Shown: one piece after another, positions 41,754 to 50,853 of the stretch
Numbering within the stretch: position 1 is the stretch's first letter
Layout of the letters: each line of letters begins with the position of its first letter
Assembly: GCF_003935425.1 (NCBI RefSeq)
Contig: NZ_RHQN01000010.1
Location: forward strand, 62,001-126,000
Reading direction: 5' to 3'
From: Pseudomonas sp. v388
Lineage (GTDB): Bacteria > Pseudomonadota > Gammaproteobacteria > Pseudomonadales > Pseudomonadaceae
Length of the DNA: 64,000 nt
Made by a program: the position numbers and the translations under genes
The notes under the pieces: generated by a model
Told to the model about the DNA's origin: nothing
What the model saw: only the letters and a program-made list of their open reading frames with translations
The model's database searches: none

Positions 41754-42185
41754 ATGAACATGAGCCGTATCCGCTTCAAACCCGTGCGTCGTCAGGGTGG
41801 TTTCACCTTGCTGGAAATGCTCGCGGTGATCGTGCTGCTGGGCATCGTCGCCACCATCGTGGTGCGCCAGGTCGGCGGCAACGTCGACAAGGGCAAGTAC
41901 GGCGCAGGCAAGGCGCAGCTGGCGAGCCTGGGAATGAAGATCGAAAGCTATGCGCTGGACGTCGGCTCACCGCCCAAGACCTTGCAGCAGCTCGCGGAAA
42001 AGCCGGGCAACGTTTCGGGCTGGAGCGGCCCTTACGCCAAGCCTTCTGATTTGAAAGACCCGTTCGGCCACGCGTTCGGCTATCGCTTCCCCGGCCAGCA
42101 CGGCAGTTTCGACCTGATCTTCTACGGCCAGGACGGCCAGCCGGGCGGCGAAGGCTACAGCGCCGACCTGGGCAACTGGGAATGA
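41754..42185 (+). CDS. gspG: Major pseudopilin GspG
   Basis: The 143-residue protein has a prepilin leader ending RRQGG and the type IV pilin helix FTLLEMLAVIVLLGIVATIV. The GspG core follows (GAGKAQLASLGMKIESYALD, PPKTLQQLAEKPGNVSGWSG, LKDPFGHAFGYRFPGQHG). It is processed and methylated by a prepilin peptidase encoded elsewhere. It is the shaft subunit of the pseudopilus. A GAGG site precedes the ATG. Confidence 0.96.
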   Translation: MNMSRIRFKPVRRQGGFTLLEMLAVIVLLGIVATIVVRQVGGNVDKGKYGAGKAQLASLGMKIESYALDVGSPPKTLQQLAEKPGNVSGWSGPYAKPSDLKDPFGHAFGYRFPGQHGSFDLIFYGQDGQPGGEGYSADLGNWE

Positions 42186-42192
42186 CAGCGCA

Positions 42193-42627
42193 ATGAAAGC
42201 GCCGGTGGCGAGCCGCGGCTTCACCCTCATGGAAATGCTGGTGGTGCTGGTGTTGATGAGCATCGCCGTCGGGCTGGTGGGCTTCGCGCTGCAACAGGGT
42301 TTGAGTTCGGCCAGCGAACGTCGCGCGGTGGGCGATATGGTCGAGGCGCTGCGTGCCACACGGGTAAAGGCCATCGTCACTGGCCAGCCGGCCAAGACTG
42401 AATTCGACCTGCGCCGCCTGACCGTCAAGGCGCCGGGCAAACGTGTGCAGCACTTGCCAGAGCATTTGCAGATCAACCTGCAGACCGCTTCCGAACTGGG
42501 CTCGACCGTGGAGTTCTATCCGGACGGCGGCTCCAGTGGCGGCAATCTGCTGGTGGTGGGCGGCGACAAGCGCTGGCGGATCAACATCGGCTGGCTGACC
42601 GGCAATGTTCAGGTGCGGGCACTTTGA
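42193..42627 (+). CDS. gspH: Minor pseudopilin GspH
   Basis: The 144-residue protein has leader ASRG and pilin helix FTLMEMLVVLVLMSIAVGLV, followed by a GspH-type beta domain (ALRATRVKAIVTGQPAKTEF, VEFYPDGGSSGGNLLV). It connects the shaft and tip of the pseudopilus. It starts 7 bp after gspG and overlaps gspI. Confidence 0.92.
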   Translation: MKAPVASRGFTLMEMLVVLVLMSIAVGLVGFALQQGLSSASERRAVGDMVEALRATRVKAIVTGQPAKTEFDLRRLTVKAPGKRVQHLPEHLQINLQTASELGSTVEFYPDGGSSGGNLLVVGGDKRWRINIGWLTGNVQVRAL

Positions 42628-42998
42628 GGCACGCATCGCAGTCGGGCTTCACGCTGTTGGAGATGCTCGCCGCACTTACGGTCATGGCCGTGTGCAGCGG
42701 CGTGCTGCTGGTGGCCTTCGCCCAGGGTGCACGGTCGCTGCAACAGGTCTCGCGCAGTGACCGTTTGAGCCACGCGGCGCGCACGATCCTGGAACAGGAA
42801 GGCGCAGGGCCTCTGGAAAGCGGCGACCGGCAGGGCGTGCTGGCCGGTATCGACTGGAACCTGAGCGTGCGGCAGCTGCCGGGCCGTAACGGTCAGGCGC
42901 GATTGTTCAGGCTGGATCTGGTGGTCAAGGAGCATCAACGGCAGGCGCATTTCAGCACCTTGAAGTTGCGCGGCGCTGTCAGCGGAGCCGACTCGTGA
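42624..42998 (+). CDS. gspI: Minor pseudopilin GspI
   Basis: The 124-residue protein starts from a TTG overlapping the gspH stop. It has leader RHASQSG and pilin helix FTLLEMLAALTVMAVCSGVL, followed by a small C-terminal domain (GVLAGIDWNLSVRQLPGRNG). Size and position between H and J identify it as GspI, the first subunit of the I-J-K tip complex. Confidence 0.9.
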   Translation: MRHASQSGFTLLEMLAALTVMAVCSGVLLVAFAQGARSLQQVSRSDRLSHAARTILEQEGAGPLESGDRQGVLAGIDWNLSVRQLPGRNGQARLFRLDLVVKEHQRQAHFSTLKLRGAVSGADS

Positions 42999-43624
42999 AG
43001 ACCGGCCAGCGTGGCTTTACGCTGCTGGAAGTGCTGCTGGTGATCAGCCTGCTGGGCATTCTGCTGGTGTTGGTGGCCGGTGCCTTGCTGGGCGCCAATC
43101 GCGCGGTGCTCAAGGCTGAGCGTTACACCACCAGCCTGGATGAAAGCCGCGCGGCACAAGCGTTTTTGCGATCCTCGATCAGTCAGGCGCTGCCCCTGGA
43201 CACTTCCGAGAATGACGACGCCAAGAGCGGTTTCTTCGAGGGTTCGGCGCAGCGCCTGCAATTTGTAGCGACGCTGCCCGGCGAGCTGGGCGGCGGGATT
43301 CAGGTGCATACCGTGGAGTTGCATGGCCCGCAAGGGGCGCGGGATCTCCAGGTGGCGTTCGCTCAGGTGCAGACCGCCGCGAATGCCACAACGGTCAAGC
43401 CGTGGGGCGAGCCGCAAGTGTTGTTGCAGAACGTCGAGTCGCTGACGTTCAGCTATCGCGGCTTGACCCCCAAGGGCAAACCCACCGGCTGGCTCAATGA
43501 CTGGCCGTGGCCCAATCGCCTGCCCGGCGCGGTGCGTATCGACATGCGCGTGAAAGGCGCAGTGCCTTGGGTGCCGGAAGTGGTGGCCTTGCGCCTGGAT
43601 TTGTCCGGCGGAGCAGGCGGCTGA
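42995..43624 (+). CDS. gspJ: Minor pseudopilin GspJ
   Basis: The 209-residue protein begins with GTG (overlap with gspI). It has leader KTGQRG and pilin helix FTLLEVLLVISLLGILLVLV, then a beta-rich domain with ENVESLTFSYRGLTPKGKPT and a GAVRIDMRVKGAVPWVPEVV strand. Size fits GspJ. It forms the tip complex with GspI and GspK. Confidence 0.92.
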   Translation: MKTGQRGFTLLEVLLVISLLGILLVLVAGALLGANRAVLKAERYTTSLDESRAAQAFLRSSISQALPLDTSENDDAKSGFFEGSAQRLQFVATLPGELGGGIQVHTVELHGPQGARDLQVAFAQVQTAANATTVKPWGEPQVLLQNVESLTFSYRGLTPKGKPTGWLNDWPWPNRLPGAVRIDMRVKGAVPWVPEVVALRLDLSGGAGG

Positions 43625-44358
43625 TGAAGCCTGTACCGCAACAACAGCGTGGCGTCGCGTTGCTGGTGGTGCTCTGGGTGCTGGCCCTGTTGAGCCTGTT
43701 GCTCGGCGGACTGGCCGGTTGGGTGCAATTGGAAAGTCGCCAGGCGCTGTGGTTGCGACAGAACACTCAGGCGCTGCTGTCTGCGGAAGCCGGATTGAAC
43801 ATGACCGTGCAAGGCTTGCTCGACCCGACTCAGCGCAAGCGCTGGGTAGCGGACGGCCGATTCACCGCGCTGCGTCTGGACGATACGCAACTGACGATCA
43901 GCATCCGCAGCGAACGCGGCAAGCTGGACCTCAACAGCGCACCGGCGGCTGACATGGCGCGAGTGTTCCAGGCCTGTGGCGCCGACAAGCGTCAGGCGAG
44001 CGCCCTGGCCCAGGCTGTGGCGGCGCAGCGCAATGACGGCGAGTCGCCGCTGCGGGTGGTCGAAGAAGTCCGCGTCCTGCCTGGCATGACTCGGGCGCTG
44101 TATGCCCGGCTGTTGCCGGAAATTACCGTGCTGAGCGGGCTGGACCGGCCCGATCCGGCATTCGCTTCGGCGCTGTTGCGCCGGGCGCTGAATTTACCGA
44201 ACCAGAGTGCGGTCGGTGCCGATCCCGGCGCGGTATTGAGCATCGATAGCCGCGCAGAACGACCGGGCGGCGTAGTCGCCCTGTTACAGACCACCGTTTT
44301 ATTGAGCCCATCGGAGGGAGGCGCGCAACCGTATCGGGTGCTGCGCTGGCAAGAATGA
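43624..44358 (+). CDS. gspK: Minor pseudopilin GspK (short)
   Basis: The 244-residue protein has leader PQQQRG and a pilin helix VALLVVLWVLALLSLLLGGL lacking the Glu5 of other pseudopilins, as is usual for GspK. The family's SAM-like region is seen in KLDLNSAPAADMARVFQACG and LRVVEEVRVLPGMTRALYAR. It is some 80 residues shorter than typical GspK (about 320-330), probably through loss of part of the alpha domain. The ATG at 43624 overlaps the gspJ stop. Confidence 0.9.
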   Translation: MKPVPQQQRGVALLVVLWVLALLSLLLGGLAGWVQLESRQALWLRQNTQALLSAEAGLNMTVQGLLDPTQRKRWVADGRFTALRLDDTQLTISIRSERGKLDLNSAPAADMARVFQACGADKRQASALAQAVAAQRNDGESPLRVVEEVRVLPGMTRALYARLLPEITVLSGLDRPDPAFASALLRRALNLPNQSAVGADPGAVLSIDSRAERPGGVVALLQTTVLLSPSEGGAQPYRVLRWQE

Positions 44359-45413
44359 ATTCATCTGTTTCAGCACGTCTGGCGCCGGTCTTCGCGTTAC
44401 GCGATCAGGTCGTCCAGCAATGGCGTGGCAGCCCGGCGCAACGCGCCTGGCAATGGTGGCTGGCCGAGTTGCAAGGCTGCCTGCCGCCGCGTGCCCGCCA
44501 ATGGCTGGTTCACGAAACCGTCGAGCAGGTCTGCCCCTGGCCGCTGGCCGAACCGCTGGCTGCGCCGCACGCCGACGCCCGCAAAATCCTGCTGCTACCG
44601 ACGTCCCAGGTGCTGGTGCAAACCCTGCAACTGCCGGCAGCAGCGGCGCGCAATCTGTCTACTGTGATCGGCTACGAGCTGGACCGCTTCACGCCGTTCG
44701 ATGCTGCGCAGCTGTACTTCGTCGCCCGCCAGGAAAGCCGTACCGGCAGTTTCATTCAGGTCACGCTGGTCGCCATTTTGCGCGAGCGGCTGGACCGTAT
44801 CCTCGCCGACTGTGTTGCCCAGGGCTTGCGGCCTGACGCGGTCGATGTCGGCACCCAGGATCAGCGCCTGGGCGTGGACCTGTTGCCCGTGCCATCGCGC
44901 CCGCAACAGACCCGTTCGGGCCATCGTCTGCGCCGCGGGCTGGTCTGGCTGTGCGTCGGCCTGTTGCTGGGCAGCATGTCGTTATGGCTCAACGACCGCC
45001 AGCGCCTGCTGGAACAGATGCAGGCCGAGGTGCAGGCACAACGCGCTCAGGCCGCCGAGATCCAGCAGCTGCGCCAGCAACTGACCAACACCCTCGGCGC
45101 GGCCAACTACCTGCAGCGCCGCAAGTCCGAACAATTGCCGTTGTCGGCGCTGCTCAGCGAATTGACCGCCTGCCTGCCGTCGGACACCTGGATCGAGCAT
45201 CTGGAAATCAACGACAGCGCCGAGCTGGCGTTTTCCGGCCAGAGCGGCAAGGCCAGCGCCCTGATCGCCCGCGCCAAGGACTGTCACAGCCTCGACAACG
45301 CCCAGTTCCAGGGCGTGATCCAGCCCGATACCAAAACCGGGAAGGATCAGTATTCCCTGCGTGCCCATTTGCATCAGGAGAACGTCGATGCGTCGTCCAC
45401 TGACCAGCCGTGA
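44355..45413 (+). CDS. gspL: Type II secretion protein GspL
   Basis: The 352-residue protein has an actin-like N-terminal cytoplasmic domain (ILLLPTSQVLVQTLQLPAAA, NLSTVIGYELDRFTPFDAAQ). A transmembrane helix follows (around 197-215, LVWLCVGLLLGSMSLWL), then a coiled coil and a PilN-like periplasmic domain (LSALLSELTACLPSDTWIEH). It links GspE to GspM. Start and stop overlap neighbours. Confidence 0.92.
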   Translation: MNSSVSARLAPVFALRDQVVQQWRGSPAQRAWQWWLAELQGCLPPRARQWLVHETVEQVCPWPLAEPLAAPHADARKILLLPTSQVLVQTLQLPAAAARNLSTVIGYELDRFTPFDAAQLYFVARQESRTGSFIQVTLVAILRERLDRILADCVAQGLRPDAVDVGTQDQRLGVDLLPVPSRPQQTRSGHRLRRGLVWLCVGLLLGSMSLWLNDRQRLLEQMQAEVQAQRAQAAEIQQLRQQLTNTLGAANYLQRRKSEQLPLSALLSELTACLPSDTWIEHLEINDSAELAFSGQSGKASALIARAKDCHSLDNAQFQGVIQPDTKTGKDQYSLRAHLHQENVDASSTDQP

Positions 45414-45999
45414 GCGGCGGGGCGCGGCCCTGATCATTCTGGCGTTGGTGCTTTATCTGGCCTACTGGCTGTTGATCGACAGCTGGTTCGCCGGGCCATT
45501 GCGCGAGATCAACGAGCAGGCCGACCAGCTGCGTGAACAGCAGCAGCGCTACGCCGGGCTGTTGCAACAGGGCGATTCGCTGCGTGAGCAACTGGAGCAG
45601 GCGCGCCGCGACCCGGCCAGCAGCACCAGCCTGTTGCCCGGCGAAGACCCCAGCGCGGTGGCCGCCGACCTGATGCAGCGCATTGCCGATTTGATCAGCA
45701 GTCACGCCAGCCAGGGCGGCGGTTGCGAGTTGACCCAGCGTATGCCGATCACTCCCGAACAAGAGGGCGCCGAGCCGTACCGTCAGGTGAAAGTCAGCCT
45801 GACGCTCAACTGCGCCATCGAGCCGTTGACCGCCATCCTGCACGCACTGGAGTACCAGCGGCCGTTTCTGTTCGTCGATGAAATGAGCCTGCGCCGCGAT
45901 GCCAACGCTCCGGCCAGCGGTGGCGCGGGCAAGCTGGTGGCGCATCTGCTGGTGCGCGGCTATCTGCAACCGGCCAACGCCTCGGAGGGCGAACAATGA
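45388..45999 (+). CDS. gspM: Type II secretion protein GspM
   Basis: The 203-residue protein starts MRRPLTSRERRGAALIILAL from the ATG at 45388 (AGGAG upstream), inside the end of gspL. It has one N-terminal transmembrane helix, a periplasmic coiled coil (QADQLREQQQRYAGLLQQGD) and a ferredoxin-like C-terminal region (FLFVDEMSLRRDANAPASG). It is the inner-membrane partner of GspL. Confidence 0.88.
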   Translation: MRRPLTSRERRGAALIILALVLYLAYWLLIDSWFAGPLREINEQADQLREQQQRYAGLLQQGDSLREQLEQARRDPASSTSLLPGEDPSAVAADLMQRIADLISSHASQGGGCELTQRMPITPEQEGAEPYRQVKVSLTLNCAIEPLTAILHALEYQRPFLFVDEMSLRRDANAPASGGAGKLVAHLLVRGYLQPANASEGEQ

Positions 46000-46523
46000 A
46001 CGGTTCATTGCGTCCGCTGGAGTGGACGTTGCTGGGAACGGCGACGCTGCTGGCGTCTACCATCGCCCTGATTCTGAGTGGCAGCCTGCAGTCGCCGGAC
46101 TGGCTGCCGGTGCCTGCGCCGCGGGATTCCGCCGGGCAGGCCGCGCCGGTTCACGAGGCGCCCAAGGCCAGCCTCGACAGCCTGTCCAATACCTGGAAAA
46201 CCCCGCTGTTCAGCACCGACCGCAGCCCGGACATCGCCGTGCGCCAGAACGCCCAGGCCACTAGCCTGGCGGGGCTGACCCTGACCGGGGTGATCATCGA
46301 CGGCTCGACCCGCGTGGCGCTGCTCAAGCAGTCGGGCGGCAAAGCCCTGAAAATCAAACAGGGCGAGCGTTTACCCAACGGCTGGACCCTCGAATTGCTC
46401 GATCCGATGCAGGCCACGTTCAGCCTCGATGGTCGCAGCGAGGTGCTACGCCTGCCCGCGCCGCGCCTTCCGCCACCTTCGAATACACCTCCGATTACCT
46501 TAACCAATGATCCGACCCTGTGA
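45996..46523 (+). CDS. Type II secretion GspC/GspN-like protein
   Basis: The 175-residue protein has an N-terminal membrane anchor (WTLLGTATLLASTIALIL) and a Pro-rich linker. A small homology-region domain follows (LAGLTLTGVIIDGSTRVALLKQ split by loops, then GERLPNGWTLELLDPMQATF). It lacks the PDZ domain of long GspC proteins. The domain and its place next to the secretin gene suggest it links the inner-membrane platform to GspD, but GspC and GspN types are hard to separate here. Confidence 0.75.
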   Translation: MNGSLRPLEWTLLGTATLLASTIALILSGSLQSPDWLPVPAPRDSAGQAAPVHEAPKASLDSLSNTWKTPLFSTDRSPDIAVRQNAQATSLAGLTLTGVIIDGSTRVALLKQSGGKALKIKQGERLPNGWTLELLDPMQATFSLDGRSEVLRLPAPRLPPPSNTPPITLTNDPTL

Positions 46524-48820
46524 TGGGTATCAGTTCTGGAGTGACCACCATCGCTACCTTGCGCACACCTCTGCTTTGTCTGGCCACCGCCGTCGCTCTC
46601 GGCGGCTGCGCGTCCCAGTCCAACACCCTCGACCCCGACAATGGCATGCTGCAGGAAGCGCTCCAGGGAACAGGCTCGCAACGTCCGCCGGTGGATCCGC
46701 GCAGCGAACAGGCGCCGGAGCAACCGCAGCCGTCGTCCGCTGCCGTCTCGCCGCAGCGACAGATCATCAAGGGCAATCAGCGTTTCATTCGCCCGCCGGC
46801 CGTGGCGCCTGCGTCGCAGGAGGCCGAGAGCGGCGACATTGTGTTCAACTTCACCAACCAGCCGATCCAGGCGGTGGTGAACAGCATCATGGGTGACCTG
46901 CTGAAGGAGAACTACAGCATCGCCCAGGGCGTGAAAGGCGACGTGAGTTTCTCGACCTCCAAGCCGGTCAACAAGACCCAGGCGCTGTCGATTCTGGAAA
47001 CCCTGCTGTCCTGGACCGACAACGCGATGATTCGCCAAGGCAATCGTTACGTGATCCTGCCGGCCAATCAGGCGGTAGCCGGCAAGCTGACCCCGGAAAT
47101 GCGCGTGGCCCAGCCGTCGGCAGGCATGTCGGCACGGCTGTTCCCGCTGCGCTATATCTCGGCTACCGAGATGCAGAAACTGCTCAAGCCGTTCGCCCGC
47201 GAGAACGCATTCCTGCTGGTCGACCCGGCACGCAACGTATTGAGCCTGGCCGGCACGCCTGACGAGCTGGCCAACTATCAAGACACCATCGACACCTTCG
47301 ATGTGGACTGGCTCAAGGGCATGTCGGTGGGCGTGTTCGGCCTGCAACGCGCGTCGGTGGGCGAACTGATGCCCGAGCTGCAGAAAATGTTCGGTCCGGA
47401 CAGCGGCATGCCGCTGGCCGGCATGGTGCGTTTCCTGCCGATCGAGCGGACCAACTCGGTGGTGGCGATTTCCTCGCAGCCTGAGTACCTGAGCGAAGTC
47501 GGCCAGTGGATTCACACCATCGATGAAGGCGGTGGCAACGAGCCGCAGATGTACGTTTACGACGTGCGCAACATGAAGGCCACGGACCTGGCCAAATACC
47601 TGAGGCAGATCTACGGCACCGGCTCGATCAAGGACGACTCGCCTGCGAAAGTGGCGCCGGGGCTGCGCACCACCACGTTATCGTCGCTCAATTCCAGCAG
47701 CGGCATGAACGGCAGCTCCGGCATGAACGGCAACGGCGGCCTGGGCGGCACCAGCGCCAGCGGCGGTTTCGGCAACAGCCAGAGCATGAGCAGCCAGAAC
47801 ACCGATGACAGCGAAGGCGAGGGCGAAGAGTCATCCTCCAGCGAAGGTGAGACCGACGGTTCACAAGGCGGCAGCGGCGCCAAGTCCCTGGATGCCAGCA
47901 CCCGCATTACTGCGCAGAAGAGCAGCAACCAGTTGCTGGTACGCACCCGTCCGGCGCAATGGAAGGAAATCGAATCAGCGATCAAGCGTCTGGATAATCC
48001 GCCGCTGCAAGTGCAGATCGAAACCCGGATTCTGGAGGTCAAACTGACCGGCGAACTGGACATGGGGGTGCAGTGGTATCTGGGGCGTCTGGCCGGGAAC
48101 TCGAGCAGCACCACAGTTGCCAACGCGGCCGGCAGCCAAGGCGCATTGGGCGGTGGCGGTGCAGGCTTGGGCGCGACCGATTCGCTGTTCTACTCGTTCG
48201 TCAGTACCAATTTGCAAGTCGCGCTGCATGCGCTGGAAACTAACGGACGTACCCAGGTGCTGTCGGCGCCGTCGCTGGTGGTGATGAACAACCAGCAGGC
48301 GCAGATTCAGGTTGGCGACAACATCCCGATCAGCCAGACCACGGTCAACACCAGCCTTTCCGACACCACTCTGAGCAGTGTCGAATACGTGCAGACCGGT
48401 GTGATTCTGGATGTAGTGCCGCGCATCAATCCGGGTGGTCTGGTGTACATGGACATCCAGCAGCAGGTCAGCGATGCGGACACCAGCGGCACCACCGACG
48501 CCAATGGTAATCCGCGTATTTCGACCCGTTCGGTGGCAACCCAGGTCGCCGCGCAGAGCGGTCAGACGGTGTTGCTCGGTGGCCTGATCAAACAGGACAA
48601 CGCCGAATCGGTGAGTGCCGTGCCGTATCTGGGTCGTATTCCGGGTCTGAAATGGCTGTTCGGTAACACCAGCCGCTCCAAGGACCGCACCGAGCTGATC
48701 GTGCTGATCACCCCGCGGGTCATCACCAGCGGCAGCCAGGCCCGGCAAGTGACCGACGACTATCGCCAGCAGATGCAGTTGCTCAGGCCGCAGGTTTCGC
48801 AACTCAATCTGCACGATTGA
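46523..48820 (+). CDS. gspD: Type II secretion outer-membrane secretin GspD
   Basis: The protein has about 765 residues, with a lipoprotein-type signal (VALGGCAS). N0-N3 domains follow (about 110-500; VFNFTNQPIQAVVNSIMGDL, FPLRYISATEMQKLLKPFAR, PEYLSEVGQWIHTIDEGGG). A long Ser/Gly/Glu low-complexity loop (about 395-450) interrupts N3. The secretin core is in the C-terminus (GRTQVLSAPSLVVMNNQQAQ, VPYLGRIPGLKWLFGNTSRS). It forms the outer-membrane gate. The ATG at 46523 overlaps the previous stop; a GTG one codon earlier is possible. It is last in the operon instead of first. Confidence 0.95.
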   Translation: MGISSGVTTIATLRTPLLCLATAVALGGCASQSNTLDPDNGMLQEALQGTGSQRPPVDPRSEQAPEQPQPSSAAVSPQRQIIKGNQRFIRPPAVAPASQEAESGDIVFNFTNQPIQAVVNSIMGDLLKENYSIAQGVKGDVSFSTSKPVNKTQALSILETLLSWTDNAMIRQGNRYVILPANQAVAGKLTPEMRVAQPSAGMSARLFPLRYISATEMQKLLKPFARENAFLLVDPARNVLSLAGTPDELANYQDTIDTFDVDWLKGMSVGVFGLQRASVGELMPELQKMFGPDSGMPLAGMVRFLPIERTNSVVAISSQPEYLSEVGQWIHTIDEGGGNEPQMYVYDVRNMKATDLAKYLRQIYGTGSIKDDSPAKVAPGLRTTTLSSLNSSSGMNGSSGMNGNGGLGGTSASGGFGNSQSMSSQNTDDSEGEGEESSSSEGETDGSQGGSGAKSLDASTRITAQKSSNQLLVRTRPAQWKEIESAIKRLDNPPLQVQIETRILEVKLTGELDMGVQWYLGRLAGNSSSTTVANAAGSQGALGGGGAGLGATDSLFYSFVSTNLQVALHALETNGRTQVLSAPSLVVMNNQQAQIQVGDNIPISQTTVNTSLSDTTLSSVEYVQTGVILDVVPRINPGGLVYMDIQQQVSDADTSGTTDANGNPRISTRSVATQVAAQSGQTVLLGGLIKQDNAESVSAVPYLGRIPGLKWLFGNTSRSKDRTELIVLITPRVITSGSQARQVTDDYRQQMQLLRPQVSQLNLHD

Positions 48821-48828
48821 TGGGGTAT

Positions 48829-48853
48829 GGTGGGCGCGCGGACCGCTCCCACC
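48829..48853 (+). terminator. Hairpin after gspD (REP-like, possible terminator)
   Basis: An inverted repeat GGTGGG ... CCCACC with a further CG-rich inner part lies 9-33 bp after the gspD stop. It resembles Pseudomonas REP elements and has no T tract, so termination is uncertain. Confidence 0.45.
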
Positions 48854-48909
48854 AGGCAAGACCGTCGCTACAGGCAGTCCATTTCATTCACGATGGAGAC
48901 CCTCGACAC

Positions 48910-49629
48910 ATGCTCAAGTATCTCGCTGCATTGCTCCTGGCCTGCTCGGGCCTGGTCCACGCACAAGACAGCCTGCACACCGACCTGACGCTCAGCTATC
49001 TGGCCGAGGTCAAAGCCGACGCCCCACAGCGGCCGCTGGTGATCTTCATCCACGGTTACGGCAGTAACGAGCAGGACCTGTTCGGCATCAAGGATCGGCT
49101 TTCCGGGGATTACAACTTTCTATCGGTGCGTGCGCCGATGGAGCTGCGGCCCGGCAGTTACAAGTGGTTCACCCAGAAAACCGGCGTCGCGGACTACGAC
49201 GGCGTGACCGAAGACCTCAAGAACAGCGGTGAACGTCTGACCACCTTCATCCGCCAGGTGGCGCAGAAATATCACACGCCTGCGGACAAGGTGTTTCTGG
49301 TGGGTTTCAGCCAGGGCGCGATGATGAGTTATGAAGTGGCGCTCCGCGACCCGACGCTGGTGGGCGGTTTTGCGGCATTGAGCGGGCGCTTGTTGCCGGT
49401 GCTGGAGTCAAGCCTGCAGCCCGACCCGCGTCTGGCACCGCTCAAGGTGTTCATCGGCCACGGTGAGGAAGACCATCAGGTCGCCTACAGCGGCGGGCCG
49501 AATGCCGAGGCCACGCTGAAGAAACTGGGCGTGCAGCCGCAGTTTCATGCCTACGAAGGGTTGGCGCATTCGATCAATGCGGCAGAAGTGGCGGATCTGG
49601 CGAGGTGGCTGGAGCATTCGGCAAAGTAA
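48910..49629 (+). CDS. Exported alpha/beta-hydrolase (carboxylesterase/phospholipase type)
   Basis: The 239-residue protein has a signal peptide (MLKYLAALLLACSGLVHA). The hydrolase core has the oxyanion strand RPLVIFIHGYGSNEQDLF, nucleophile VGFSQGAMMSYE (GxSxG), an acid-region FIGHGEEDHQV and the His in YEGLAHSINAAE. This is the phospholipase/carboxylesterase (COG0400) family, normally cytoplasmic. The signal peptide and location just after the secretion operon raise the possibility of a type II substrate (inference). The ATG at 48910 is chosen for the signal peptide. Confidence 0.9.
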   Translation: MLKYLAALLLACSGLVHAQDSLHTDLTLSYLAEVKADAPQRPLVIFIHGYGSNEQDLFGIKDRLSGDYNFLSVRAPMELRPGSYKWFTQKTGVADYDGVTEDLKNSGERLTTFIRQVAQKYHTPADKVFLVGFSQGAMMSYEVALRDPTLVGGFAALSGRLLPVLESSLQPDPRLAPLKVFIGHGEEDHQVAYSGGPNAEATLKKLGVQPQFHAYEGLAHSINAAEVADLARWLEHSAK

Positions 49630-49641
49630 TTGGAGAGGGCG

Positions 49642-50853
49642 TCAGACACTGGCGCCAATCCCACGCAACCCCGCCGAATCCCGCAAGAACGCCACCAGCG
49701 CAATCAACGGCAACGCCGTGCCCGCAATCAACACCCACAGCCATCCGCCATGATCGAACAGCGGGCTGGCAATCGATGAGCCTATTGCGCCGCCGATGAA
49801 GATGCTGGTCATGTACAGCGCGTTCAGGCGGCTGCGGCTGGCGGCGTCCAGAGCGTAGACGGTCCGTTGCCCCAGCACCATGTTCATCTGCACACAGAAG
49901 TCCAGCAGCACGCCGGTCACTGCCAGGCCGATCACCGCGTAGGCCGGGTTAACGAGGCTGGGCAGAAAACTCAAGGCGCCGAACAGCAGGGCGCCGAGGC
50001 TGGCGATCCGGGTGTGGCCGGCGTCTGCCAGGCGACCGCTGAGGGGCGCGGCAACTGCGCCGATGGCACCGACCAGGGCGAACAGCGCGATCTGGGTTTG
50101 CGACAGGCCATGATTGCGCGACAGCTCCAGCGGTACGGCGGTCCAGAACAGGCTGAACGTGGCGAACATGCAGGCCTGGTAGAACGCCCGCTGGCGCAGC
50201 ACCGGCTGCTCGCGCAGCAATGTCCACAGCGAGAACAACAGTTGACCGTACGATGCCCGATGGTCAGGCACACGCTTGGGTACGGTGGTCGCCAGCACCA
50301 CGCTGATACCGAGCATCACCACGGCAGCTGCGCCAAACACGGCGCGCCAGCCGAAATGGTCGGCAATCAGGCTGGAAATCGGCCGAGCCAGCAGGATACC
50401 CAGCAACAGGCCGCCCATGATGCTGCCGACCACGCGGCCTCGGGTCTGCTCAGGCGCCAGATGCGCCGCGAGCGGAATCAGCATCTGCACCGACACCGAA
50501 CTGAAGCCCACCAGCAACGACATCAGCAGAAACAGGTTCGGCTGTTCGGCGAACGCCGCTCCCAACAGACTGAGGAACGCAACGGCGGTGGTTAACAGCA
50601 TCAGGCGGCGGTTTTCCAGCAGGTCGCCCAACGGCACCAGAAAGAACAAGCCCAGCGCATAACCGATTTGCGTCAGCGACACGATCAGGCTGGCAGCGAT
50701 GCTGGACAGGCCGATATCCGGTGCGATCAGCTCGATGATCGGCTGGGCGTAATAGATGTTGGCGACGATGGCGCCGCAGCAGAATGCAAACAACATCACC
50801 ATGGCACGGGTCATGGTGTGAGCGTGTGGCTGCTCGGGAATCGAGGTAGTCAT
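49642..50853 (-). CDS. MFS transporter (drug/metabolite exporter type)
   Basis: The 403-residue protein starts MTTSIPEQPHAHTMTRAMVM and has 12 predicted transmembrane helices. Motif A is degenerate (PLGDLLENRRLMLLTTA), with a second half repeat PLSGRLADAGHTRIASLGAL. The sequence resembles YnfM/arabinose-efflux-like exporters (NIYYAQPIIELIAPDIGLS). The start at 50853 is chosen; the upstream open frame is Pro/Lys-rich and not membrane-like. The substrate is unknown. It converges on the esterase gene with a 12-bp gap. Confidence 0.88.
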   Translation of the reverse strand: MTTSIPEQPHAHTMTRAMVMLFAFCCGAIVANIYYAQPIIELIAPDIGLSSIAASLIVSLTQIGYALGLFFLVPLGDLLENRRLMLLTTAVAFLSLLGAAFAEQPNLFLLMSLLVGFSSVSVQMLIPLAAHLAPEQTRGRVVGSIMGGLLLGILLARPISSLIADHFGWRAVFGAAAVVMLGISVVLATTVPKRVPDHRASYGQLLFSLWTLLREQPVLRQRAFYQACMFATFSLFWTAVPLELSRNHGLSQTQIALFALVGAIGAVAAPLSGRLADAGHTRIASLGALLFGALSFLPSLVNPAYAVIGLAVTGVLLDFCVQMNMVLGQRTVYALDAASRSRLNALYMTSIFIGGAIGSSIASPLFDHGGWLWVLIAGTALPLIALVAFLRDSAGLRGIGASV

